Origin: Tubulanus polymorphus
Lineage: Eukaryota; Nemertea; Palaeonemertea; Tubulaniformes; Tubulanidae
Direction of reading: 5' to 3'
DNA: 64,000 nucleotides
Assembly: GCF_964204645.1 (NCBI RefSeq)
Contig: NC_134028.1
Coordinates: 3,074,501-3,138,500 of the forward strand
The position numbers were made by a program, and so were the translations under genes. Under the pieces are notes generated by a model. That model saw only the letters and a list, made by a program, of their open reading frames with translations. It did no database searches and was not told the DNA's origin. Positions within the stretch are counted from its first letter, which is position 1. The number at the start of each line of letters is the position of its first letter. This document shows, piece after piece, positions 12,801 through 23,353 of this stretch.

Positions 12801-15800
12801 TCTGAGACGCGTTGTGATATGAATTGATGGGGTTATAAGTAGCTGAAGTATCTACAGTGGGTAGCTAGGCTTATACAATAATCCTGGAAACGTAGATCCC
12901 AATCTTTCCTGGAGGTTTTAGGCAATTAGTGAACCCCTGGATCCTCCCCTGGTTTTAAACACTGTTTACTGAAAGTGTCTAAAACATGAATAATCAACGT
13001 CTGATATACTCACTTGAATGGGTTTGTGTAAGGTAATGCGATAGCAAAGATGCTCATATATTCCTTGCCGACAAAATTAGCGTACAATTTCGGTAATCTA
13101 ATTAGACCTATAAATACATTAGATGTTAGATTTAGCTGACCGCTTCAATGGTCATAGAAAAACGTATCTTTTCTCATAAATTCTCACTTACTAGACAAAA
13201 ATTCCAGCATCGGACTCGCCATAGAAACGGTAGCAGAAATTTGAGACAGACGCACGAGAACAGCAGAGACTTGTCGCACCATTATATCGTGCATCTCAAG
13301 CGTACAAACTGTCAATGTCGATACACAGATTTTTGCACATTTCGATACGAGGCCAAACTTTAAACATCCGACTAAATCAATCTGCAATCAAGTGAGTGAA
13401 ATAGTCAAGGAATAGAATAGATAAATCAATATGGGTAAATGTATGTGGTGGGTGCGACTATACGACTATGACGTACCTGTTTTGATTTGTCAAGAAATTT
13501 ATGATAAGACGCTAAACACGTCAGTACAGGAAAGATGTGACTGTGAAAATCTGAGCGAGTGAAGTGCGGTGGAATATTCAATAATCGATCCATCAATCCA
13601 AGATGTGGATCATTCACCTTCATAAAATACACACAAAAAAACACACGTCTTATCACAAGAAAATTACAGCTTTCAAAGATCGATTTAATAGATTCATCTA
13701 AATACATACCAAGGTACAGAGTTTTGAGCATAACTTGTCAATAGTGTTATACGCTGATAAAATCAGAGTTTTATTCTGCATTACATCGGGTAAACTGTTC
13801 AGAACCAGCTTCATAACTGGCCAATCCAGTTCCTGGCGAAAAATAGAAAAATTGGCAGACTTTTATATAGGTATTATATTTGATAATCTATAGTAGAGAT
13901 GAAATAGAAGTTTTCTACTGACCACTTCGAGACAGTCGAGAATTGCCGAAATAACCTTCGCGTAAGGTAGAACGGTGACTTGTAACGGAGGGCCGAAGTT
14001 ACTAGTCGGAGCAATAACGGGAGGAGAACAGCTGACACTGATCGCTCGTTTTAAGAATGATTCAGTTCTCTCATCACTACAATTCAAAAGCATAAGCATA
14101 TTACAGATACGCTATGGTTATTTTGTGAGGACAAAAGGGGAAAACTTGTACCAATCATACTTACAAGGTATCACAGATAAGATATGGCGAGTAGGCATAT
14201 TTATTTTCTTTTTCTTTACTCGGAAATCCGAGTCGACACAATGAGTCAGCTCTTAGCAACAACAAACATTCGAATATCTACAGAAAAACCATGAATACAG
14301 GAAAATAACGATAGCCTGATTGAGCGAAACAGAGACGGCAGCCGGTTCAGTTCGATACTTACAGCTTGTCGTATTTCACAAGCGGTTTTCAACGTATTCT
14401 TCTCTTCGTAATGAGATTTTAAGATGGCGATCAGTAAATCATACGTTCGCACGGCGTGACTCTGACTGCGATATATCTTATTCTGAAATATCAAGAAAAA
14501 CGAATATCACTACCATGAAATTAATTCATTTGCGGTTTGCTATAACAACATATCGGGTTATAATCACCTTGAAAATATTGACAAGTCCCAACGCGGCAGT
14601 TTTTGCATCTTTTAAGCTGGCATCGTCTGCGACTATATTCGTGAATTCTTGACTCGTTTCACTCAGTGAAATACTGGATGTAATGGAAGTAGTGGATACA
14701 GCTTGTGTGAAATTACGACAAACTACCTAAAATCAGTTCCATTCAAAATATCTAAGAGCTTGTAATTAAGCATTTAGGCACATCAAGCATACAGGACTTT
14801 TCCCTGACACTAAGTTGTTTACCCTATCTGCTTGGTATCCAATCAGTCAAATACGTAAGACATAGACAGAAACTGTTTGATTTTACGCGCGATCTAGCAA
14901 TCTTAACATATTTCCCTAACTTTCCACTGATTTTTAGCTTTAAAACAAAATTCCCCGACTTCTTTAAAGAAAAGAAATCTCCCCGACTTTTCCCTGATTT
15001 GCAGGTAAGTGGCCAACCTGATCATATATCGTTCATGAAATCAAGTCAATACACTACCTTTTCGAGGTGATCTAGAATATCTATAAATTTTGCGGTCTGA
15101 CAGGATTTAGCAAGACTAACGAGCAATTCAACCGCTTTGTTGCGCACTTCAACATCTTGATCAAGATCTAAGTTAGTCAGCTGAGGCAGTACAACCTGTT
15201 CAATGAGTTCATCCTGCAATATTACAAGTGGTAAAGTTATTCTGATTGAGGTATGTGTTAGCTAGCAAGGTCGGAATAAATACTAACCTCATACACATCT
15301 TTGTGTGAATTCAATACATTAGACAAGATTCCTAATGCTTTTATACGGATTTGAGTCCTCGTTTCTGACCTGAAATTCATTGTACATAACTCTGGCATTT
15401 TAATTGGAGCGCCCACAAGCTATTTTACAATGCTAATAGCATAGGAAGATGAGAATATTTTCATTGGTTCTCCTCCACACAAACCTGTAATATTTCTCCA
15501 TAAGTTGACATAAATGCAGAATCCAATTTCCTTTTGTTGGATGAATAGCTTCGGCTTTATACGATATCAATACAAGAACGGAACTTTCCTACCGACGATA
15601 AAGTAAAGAGAAGTTATGAAAATTTCACCTTTGTAATCTAATTTCATCTGTAGCTGTCGTGTAAGCGTGAATTTAGAAAGCCAAACTGGATTAAACATCG
15701 GTACTCACCGGGCGACAATTGGCACATTTTTCGATGATGGAAAAGAAGCGGTCTGGAGAGTCAGGTGAACAGTAGAACTGGTCTTGTTCATATAACTGTT

Positions 15801-18005
15801 CAATTGTCGTCAATAAATCATGTAAATTTTGACTATATTCATCAAATGTATCAGATTTAGCCTGCAAGAAATATTGTATGCCAAACAGATGAGCAACACT
15901 TTGATGATGATAGGCCCTGTTGGAGAAGATGAGCAATCTTTTAGATTAAGTAAATAACAAACCTTGACCGTTTCAATCTGTGATATAAGCACTTCAATAA
16001 TCTCAATAATAATGTCCCACGTTGTAACCTGTAATTCTTTTCCATACTTTTTCACGAGACGTCCGAGAGACAAGACAACTTCATACGAGACGACCGGATG
16101 ATTACACTGACTAACTGCCTGTAATTATCAATGAAGATATGTTTGAGAATAAACTATAAAAAGAGTTTATGTAGGAAAACTAGTTTTATCAGTTCATACA
16201 AGTATAGTCAGTTATAATGATGATTGGTAGATACCTGTAATACGGATGGAAGAACCGACGCCATTGTATGTTTCAGAGTAGAAACTCTTCTGGAGCCCCA
16301 CATTGCCATTCCGATGAAGAATATAGCTCCACGCAGCAGGTGGAAATCGGACATGTTATGGTTGTCTTTCAGTAATGAACACATGACATAAATACCACTG
16401 TGCCCGAGATGAGTTCCTAGCAGATTCCTCATCAACTACTCGAGTGAATTAAGAAAATAAATGAAAGCGTGGGATTCGTTTTCCGTAATATAACATTTGA
16501 GAAACTTTGTAAATTCAATTTCACGATACCTTCCAACTGACTTGACAAAACTTTTCGATGTTTACAAGTCGACACAAAGTTGTAACGAATGCGTACAGAG
16601 CTTGTGACGGTAGAACGCTGTAACAAATTACAGCATCGAACACGTTCAAACACGTCTGAAACAAAAACAAACTGAAACTACAGAAGGAAACTAAAAAACT
16701 ATCAATTTATTTCTAAACCTGATGTGAAAATTACCTGTAAATCTTCCTCAGATCTGGTTTTGTTTGAAATTTGGCAAACATAACTGAAAATAGATTAGAA
16801 TACGGTAATCGTAATCGGCTCACAAGAATTAGCACGCTTATTGTTACTGGGGATATTCCCTACATACTGAATGAATCCAGCAATGATGTCATGATCCATG
16901 TATGCTGCATTGTACTTTAATATGTTCATCAATAACATCAAAAACTCAGCAACGTTGCCACTATTGAAAACATCAGGAAACCACTGTAACAGAAACGGCC
17001 CTGAAAAACCGAATGATTATGGTATTCTATTCAAAGATGAGATACGCGAAAAAATTGTTTACAATGTTTAAAAGTCTATATGGCACTAACCTGTATCTTC
17101 TTCGAAATACGTCAGATCTTTGCCATCTTTGGTCAAAGTCTTGAATAATTCAAGCCTAAAATAACGTATTAAGAATTTAGACTGTTAATCGGGATTTCTT
17201 TAAGTTGGCAGTTAGAGCTTCATAATTAACTGATTGTTTACCGTCTTTGACAATCTTCCAGCAATGCGTGGCCTTTGACAACGCGAAAAAAGTGCGCCCT
17301 CAAAATCCCGAGCTTTTCATACTAGAAAACAAAAGCACATTTCATCCATATCCGTATGAAAGGCCATTAGCAATTCCATTAATTAACTGATTGTTGCAGT
17401 ACCTGTCCACGAATGAGGTGTTCAAGGAATTTCAGCGCCAAGTGTCTATTTTCAGTAGTAACATTTGGTTCTAATAAATCATGCATTGCCAGCCAAACAC
17501 TCTCTACAGCGTTCTGCAATCATATGAAATCATATCTACGATTCAAACTGATTCATTCATTTTGTTTGTATTGAAAATCTTGTCTTGAGTTCGATTTTGT
17601 TTATTTCGCAGGCCTATATAGTGGGTTTTAATCTCTTAATCTATTCTCCACGTCACAGTGTATGCACTATTCGACTATCTTGTGTTCAACTTCACTTTCA
17701 AATTTTATCACCTCTTCTAATCTTTTCATAGCAACGATTTCACATAATTCTCGCAGGACTTTCACACGAATGTGAGCAGGACTTTCAGTACTTATCTCCT
17801 GAAATCAAGGTCATCAACATCAGAATCAGCCGAAAGAATTAAGATTAATGATGACAGACAACTGGTAGGTTACCTTCAGTAATTCAGGCGTGAATACTAT
17901 TTCTTTTGTCAGTGGTTTTACATTTACAGTAGGCACAGATGTCGGTTTATTGATTCGAAATATTTGCTTCAGACGTTCTTTGAAAGTGTCTTCTTGTCTC
18001 GCCAT
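6863..18005 (-). CDS. TSC2: Tuberin, GTPase-activating subunit of the TSC complex
   Basis: Tuberin, with hamartin (TSC1) and TBC1D7, is the GAP for Rheb and so switches off mTORC1 at the lysosome. Many small exons run collinear with human tuberin. The start is [16 protein letters not shown] (ATG at 18005-18003). The N-terminal HEAT solenoid includes [20 protein letters not shown] (near 16440-16375) and [20 protein letters not shown] (near 16060-16000). The middle includes [18 protein letters not shown]-like sequence near 11150-11210, and [19 protein letters not shown] lies near 10960-10905. The C-terminal Rap/Ran-GAP domain covers about 8130-7100, with [11 protein letters not shown], the asparagine-thumb stretch [12 protein letters not shown] (Asn codon 7763-7761), [21 protein letters not shown] and the final basic helix [16 protein letters not shown]. 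It ends EDFTDYV-stop at 6863, like the vertebrate C-terminus. No disrupted exon was seen. Confidence 0.96.
14792..15020. mobile_element. Non-autonomous repeat rich in CCCTGACTTTTCCCTGA, copy 1 (TSC2 intron)
   Basis: This intronic segment shares the blocks CTTTTCCCTGAC, GCGATCTAGCAATCTTAAC-like and TTTAAAGAAAAGAAATCTCC with 34668-34904 and, in shortened form, 61993-62138. It ends in TGGCCAACCTG, which resembles the inverted ends of the other copies (CAGGG..GCCAC). This fits a small terminal-inverted-repeat element with no coding capacity. The exact left end is uncertain. Confidence 0.6.
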
Positions 18006-19167
18006 GGTGTGATGTTATATACAGAGATCCTACAAACAAACATAAATAAACATAACATCAATTTGATTTTTCTGTGCTGCACAGATTAAACACGATGTAG
18101 GGTCCAAAATATCAACATTTTTTCATATTCATTTTCAGGAGAGGGTACAAAAAGTGCAATAGTCATGACAGATGATAGATAGAGCTGTTGTTGTTTTAGA
18201 CTATCCAGAAATCTAAAAATGACCTGATGACATCCAAGCTTATCTTGCCTGCACTGCCTCCCTAGGGCCTTACTTGTCTTTTAGTAAACTTGGATAACTA
18301 GTAGGCCTAGTGACGCATAGGGCCAAGGCTTGAGTGGGACTGAGAGAGAGGAGTGAGAGAGAGCCCACAAAATCAGAAAAAAAGCTGGAATAATTGGTTA
18401 AAACAATTTCATGGATTAAGTTGGCTGCAAATCGAAAAGGTGTGGGTAATTTTGCACATCATATATAATCACTGAGATTTATTAAGAATGGATTTGTGTT
18501 TTTATTACCGTCAAAATGGAAGAATAATTTTTAGAATATTTTGACAGAATCGAGAAACACTTCCTCATTCACCGCCATTTTGAACGATCACATGACACCA
18601 TTTTGTACTAATTCGCAGAAATTCCACTAGGTGCCTGTACGTGCAGACAGAATTCATACTGCGGCATGCGAGGGAGGGCAGCACTTGACGGTTAAAATCT
18701 GACAGCTCGCTTTTCCTACTGTGGCATGGGAGTAAATTCAAATTTTCATACCATATTGAATACATCTCCCACCAATACAAAAGCTTTATTCTAGATACAT
18801 TTATATAAAACACAAGTTTAACGATCCAATTTTAACGAGAACTCAAAGCCGCATAGTAATACCTAGGAAGAATTTGTTAAAATGATATTTCCTAGCAATC
18901 CATGATGTCATTCACTGTGACAGATCCGACATAATAAAGACAATCAATACTCTGCCAGGCCAAATTTATTCTTGTAATTCAATAAAATACAAATATCTTG
19001 CTTTTAGCAATCGGCTTCAGAAAAGCCATAAGTATTATCAACTTAATTGTCGATCGAAATTTCACTTTCTCACCAACACAGTCGGTCGCACCCGTGCGGC
19101 CGAGCTTATACCAATCTAAGTCACCTAGCTATAATTGAGATACATCAGTTCATTGCTAAACAGTGAT
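18006..19167. other. TSC2 upstream region
   Basis: This 1.2-kb spacer lies between the TSC2 start and the 3' end of the next minus-strand gene. It should contain the TSC2 promoter and 5' UTR, and a short GA-rich tract (GAGAGAGAGGAGTGAGAGAGAG) lies near 18340-18364. I see no TATA box and no further coding sequence. Confidence 0.4.
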
Positions 19168-20697
19168 CTAGTTTGGTCTGGGAGATGGTAAGAAAACGTT
19201 TGTCGATCCCCACGAATATTCTTTTGAATCACTTGGATCTTCATGGCCAACTCTGTAAACTCTGAGACGTCTACAATTGGAGCTATCCACCGTCGCCAGA
19301 ACCAATGTATCCAGATTAGTCAGAGCGCATGCTTTGATTCGCTCGTCTAGTTTCAGTAAAGGTATCGCCGGCAAAAGACCTCGTTGCGTTATCGGTACAG
19401 TCCACACAGTCGACTGCCAACCGATCACTGAGCGTTCATCTTTTGAACCCATCAACAAGACACACGAATCGTCAGGGCAGACGACACCCTTCAGTGTTAC
19501 CAATACGCTAAAAGTCAACTTATCACGAATTGTCTTCCATCCATCGGATTCTTTTACTCTACGGAACATGTACAAATTATTCTTATCGGTAACCCCGAAA
19601 ATATGCCCCTGGTTATTCGCAGAAATCGCAGTAACATGACCACCGACGTTAAACGATTCTTTGTCCTTAGTATCAATAATATGAGCCTTGTCGTTATCGG
19701 GGGAATTAACCGAATTGACTGGAATCAATGCGTAGCTGTCAATGAATTTTTCTCCACCGATATAGATACGGTTTCCTTTGATGAATACCTCGTACACGCC
19801 CAAAGTGAACGGACTTTTGTCAACGGCAGAACATTCGTAACTCATACCGGAGATTCGATACCGACGTAGATCGGAACCTGTTGCGATGTAAAGGCAGCCG
19901 AAATTATCGCATGCCACGCCCCAGCAGTACCATTCCATTCGTATCTGGCTTTTTCGCGCCAGTTGAGAATCGTACAGGAAAATATCTTCGCCGTTGTAGT
20001 TAGCCGTCACCAATCCACCTTCAGGCGTTGACGTCATATGGCAAATATAATGGTCCACGGTGGCTTCGTTGATTTGCTGAAGACCCAGTGGACCTTTCGG
20101 AGTTGGTGCTGTAACGTGTACGGCTTGGCTGGTGAAAACTTCATAATCAGCGTGTGTAATCAGGCGAGGAGATGGTGTTACTGGAATCGGCGTTGTTGGT
20201 GCCGGCATCACCGGTCGAGGGCTCAGTGGTACGGCGGGAGTGATGATATTCAACCGACCAAGCATCGCATCCACCGTCTCGTAACCACCTTTCGTCAAAC
20301 TACCGTCAAGATTTATAGGAATTCGCTTGAAATCGTTGACAATCGAATCCACATCGCACACATCGATCAACTGATTAGAGACACCGCTGCCTGGTCTCGG
20401 AGTTACACTTATTATTCCTTCTATGCAATTCAGTTTTAGCAAATCTGATTCCAGCGTACGTCTGGCCTCCATCGCTTTTTCGACGATCTTCGAACGTGAT
20501 TCAATAACGTCTCGGATTATTTTCTTCTCGTAGTTCCTCACCATATCTTGTATTTCAGCCACGCGTGACGTAGCGGAACTCTCCGTCGAATCTAACGCCG
20601 TCTGTTTTTCTCGCAAAGCGACATCGATTTGTCGAATTCCATCTTTCAATTTACCTTTTTCAGTTGCAATTTGTGAGCTTAGATCATAACTAGCCAT
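19168..20697 (-). CDS. Intronless TRIM-C-terminus-like protein: coiled coil plus beta-propeller-like region
   Basis: A single uninterrupted exon of 509 codons starts at MASYDLSSQIATEKGKLKDG and ends at 19168. Residues ~1-95 are charged with heptad spacing and read like the B-box C-terminal coiled coil of TRIM/RBCC proteins. Residues ~105-210 form a proline/threonine-rich linker (SPRPVMPAPTTPIPVTPSPR). Residues ~215-500 contain repeated short beta-strand blocks such as STPEGGLVTANYNGEDIFLY, CDNFGCLYIATGSDLRRYRI and ANNQGHIFGVTDKNNLYMF, resembling NHL/WD-type propeller blades of TRIM2/3/32/56-like proteins. There is no RING finger and no B-box zinc motif, so ubiquitin-ligase activity is not expected. 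Lack of introns, unlike all neighbours, suggests a retrocopy or a member of an intronless TRIM-derived expansion. The family call is an inference. Confidence 0.75.
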   Translation of the reverse strand: MASYDLSSQIATEKGKLKDGIRQIDVALREKQTALDSTESSATSRVAEIQDMVRNYEKKIIRDVIESRSKIVEKAMEARRTLESDLLKLNCIEGIISVTPRPGSGVSNQLIDVCDVDSIVNDFKRIPINLDGSLTKGGYETVDAMLGRLNIITPAVPLSPRPVMPAPTTPIPVTPSPRLITHADYEVFTSQAVHVTAPTPKGPLGLQQINEATVDHYICHMTSTPEGGLVTANYNGEDIFLYDSQLARKSQIRMEWYCWGVACDNFGCLYIATGSDLRRYRISGMSYECSAVDKSPFTLGVYEVFIKGNRIYIGGEKFIDSYALIPVNSVNSPDNDKAHIIDTKDKESFNVGGHVTAISANNQGHIFGVTDKNNLYMFRRVKESDGWKTIRDKLTFSVLVTLKGVVCPDDSCVLLMGSKDERSVIGWQSTVWTVPITQRGLLPAIPLLKLDERIKACALTNLDTLVLATVDSSNCRRLRVYRVGHEDPSDSKEYSWGSTNVFLPSPRPN

Positions 20698-22246
20698 TTT
20701 GGTTGAGAATATTCAGTTTAAAGTATCTTTTATTCAACGTCAAGCGAAACCTACCCAATCTCGACAATGGGGTATCCTGTAGTCTGCCCTGTTCATATTT
20801 TGCAAATGAAGAACACGCCACTATTTCGTGCGTTTGTGTATTTTTTCCACGACGAAACAAAGCAATCCACAGTTTCTCGCTGAATAATTTGAATGACAGT
20901 CTCGTCTAATCTAAAATGAACAAGGGCCGTGAGAGTTTTTCCCATATTTGCCACTAGATACCGTGCGTCATTAGAAATCTATTTTGAAAAACCAATTAGT
21001 ACATGTTTATAGACAAGTAACGAAAGACGTTTACTTTAATGTGTTTACAACAGTAGAATTCCAATCATGATTACGATTAACATTGAAATGAACTTTTTCG
21101 CCGAGGAAATATCCACCGTAACATAACAGTTTTAATGTACTTGAAATTGAGCTTTTTAAATGAGAAAGATGCTCTTTGACTAAATGTATAAGGGCACTAG
21201 TCCTGTTTGGAGAGCTTTCAAAAGATTTTTCAGTAACCAGATGTACAAATCTGCATCGAATTATCGTTGAGTATATATTTCTTTTTCATGAACTTAATCA
21301 GTAAACCTGTTGGGGGATTAGATTTTCTTTATTCCTTCATAAGTTCTTCTTATTGCATTAGTCCGTTAAGAAATTAAGAGCCTCTCTCCATAATCTGGGC
21401 AAAATGGAAGACTAGTCTTTGGGACGAACCGTACCGCCTAGTATGGATAACCAGTTGATCTTGCGGATACTCTAACCACCCGATAAACTATATAGACTCC
21501 TTGATAGAGAAACGTAGTTCAGTTAAGTTTTTCATAGATTTATTAAATTTGAAAAACATGACATAAGAATAACACAACATATTCAGAGAAATAACAATAC
21601 ACGTAGAGACGTATTGCATATAAAAAAGACTAGAACCTAAAGCCCTAATGAAAATAGCACAAAAATAATAATCATTCAATAAATAACAAAACTACTCCCT
21701 TTAGTTGTATCAATTAATTTGCATATAATTTGCTAACAAGAAAATAAATTATAACATATTATCATTTTCTTTACATATTCCATTTTTGCAATAAGACATC
21801 ACAGCATATTATACTAGTATGTATAGGATTATATATCACTGTAATCAATAGTTCAATTACACATTGAATTGATGAAATGTATTATCAATTCATATCATAT
21901 GTACGATAAAGTCACCGCTTAAAGAAATGCTTATTCTATTTTAAAGCTAATATGATAACTAAACAAAATTGTCGTTAATTTTGATAGATTTCTCAAAATA
22001 TGAGGCTCAAAATCAGTGTTCAAAAGAATAGAATACCACCATAACTAGAGAACCGTTCCTAATTTATCCTATAAAGTTAAAGACATAAGCCGATTACAAA
22101 CCCACACCAGTGGTGGAGAAATGAAATCTTGGTGCGAAAACATATAAAGAATCTCTCATAGGATATTTCTACATTAATATACATGTATATCATATAAACT
22201 AGATATGTCGACGTTGTACCGGTTTGTTACTCGGTATTCATTACCA
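20698..22246. other. Intergenic, no gene recognised
   Basis: AT-rich sequence upstream of the intronless gene and downstream of the ABCA5-like gene. No convincing exon or RNA gene is seen on either strand. Confidence 0.5.
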
Positions 22247-22721
22247 GTGAAACTAGAAGTCGATTCCACAGTCTACACTTTCGATTCTAAGGTATTCCTT
22301 AAGGATGGTCTCAAATTGTTAGGTTAACTTTGGTTAAAACTGTGAAACTAGAAGTCGATTCCACAGTCTACACTTTCGATTCTAAGGTATTCCTTAAGGA
22401 TGGTCTCAAATTGTTAGGTTCACTTTGGTTAAAATTGTGAAACTAGAAGTCGATTCCACAGTCTACACTTTCGATTCTAAGGTATTCCTTAAGGATGGTC
22501 TCAAATTGTTAGGTTCACTTTGGTTAAAACTGTGAAACTAGAAGTCGATTCCACAGTCTACACTTTCGATTCTAAGGTATTCCTTAAGGATGATCTCAAA
22601 TTGTTAGGCTAACTTTGGTTAAAACTGTGAAACTAGAAGTCGATTCCACAGTCTACACTTTCGATTCTAAGGTATTCCTTAAGGATGGTCTCAAATTGTT
22701 AGGTTAACTTTGGTTAAAACT
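22247..22721. repeat. Tandem array: five copies of a 95-bp unit
   Basis: The unit beginning GTGAAACTAGAAGTCGATTC starts at 22247, 22342, 22437, 22532 and 22627, exactly 95 bases apart each time. Copies differ at only a few positions (for example GGTTAACTTT versus GGTTCACTTT), so the array is recent or homogenised. There are no unique spacers, so it is not a CRISPR array. Confidence 0.97.
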
Positions 22722-23353
22722 ATGTTGTTATCATCTCATTAGTCTGACTGTGGAAGCAGTTACCAGGCTCCGGGTAAGGCAGAGACTACATCTGGTTATT
22801 ACAACAACTTTCATTTTCTATATGCTCATTTGAATCTATAGCTACAATTTACGGTATACATTTTTTGTTATATGACCCTGCATTAATAATGCATTAATGA
22901 TACTACATTATTACATATTTTGATTGACAGTACAATATCGACTTGGTTGGAATAGCACTGAAAATATGAATGATTTATCCTATTCTATGATCGGTAAGGT
23001 TCAGACTTGTAAAAATAATCTTTGCAAAATAAATCTTCAACTACAAAATTCTCTTCAATTCTCTAACATTGTAAATGCTTCTAATGATAATAAACAATCA
23101 CGTCTATTTGTTCATAAATACAGTTAGACTCAGTTCCACAGTTGTAAGATGAGTTTCATCCAAGAGGTCAGACGATCTTATTCGAATTTCAACTCACAAA
23201 TGTTGAACTGGCTCCTATACTTTACCTAACCCCATATATCATAGTCTAAAATATAAACTCTTCCAAGTATTTTCCCCTCAGATGATTACGCATTAATTCA
23301 GTTTGAATATTGAGCTTTTTCTAGATGTTCAGTCTCTCACAGATACCTCATCC
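22722..23353. other. Downstream flank of ABCA5-like gene
   Basis: This AT-rich segment follows the 95-bp array and probably includes the 3' UTR of the ABCA5-like gene. It contains an imperfect hairpin element at 23128-23215. No coding exon is recognised. Confidence 0.4.
23128..23215. mobile_element. Diverged hairpin MITE, copy 2 of the CAGTTCCACAGTTGTGAG family
   Basis: ACTCAGTTCCACAGTTGTAA at the left is mirrored by AACTCACAAATGTTGAACTGG at the right. The arms match the better preserved element at 41119-41235, so this looks like an older copy of the same inverted-repeat element. Confidence 0.55.

Noticed and set aside
22247-22721. CRISPR-like array
   Set aside because: 95-bp direct repeats without spacers in an animal genome; ordinary tandem repeat.
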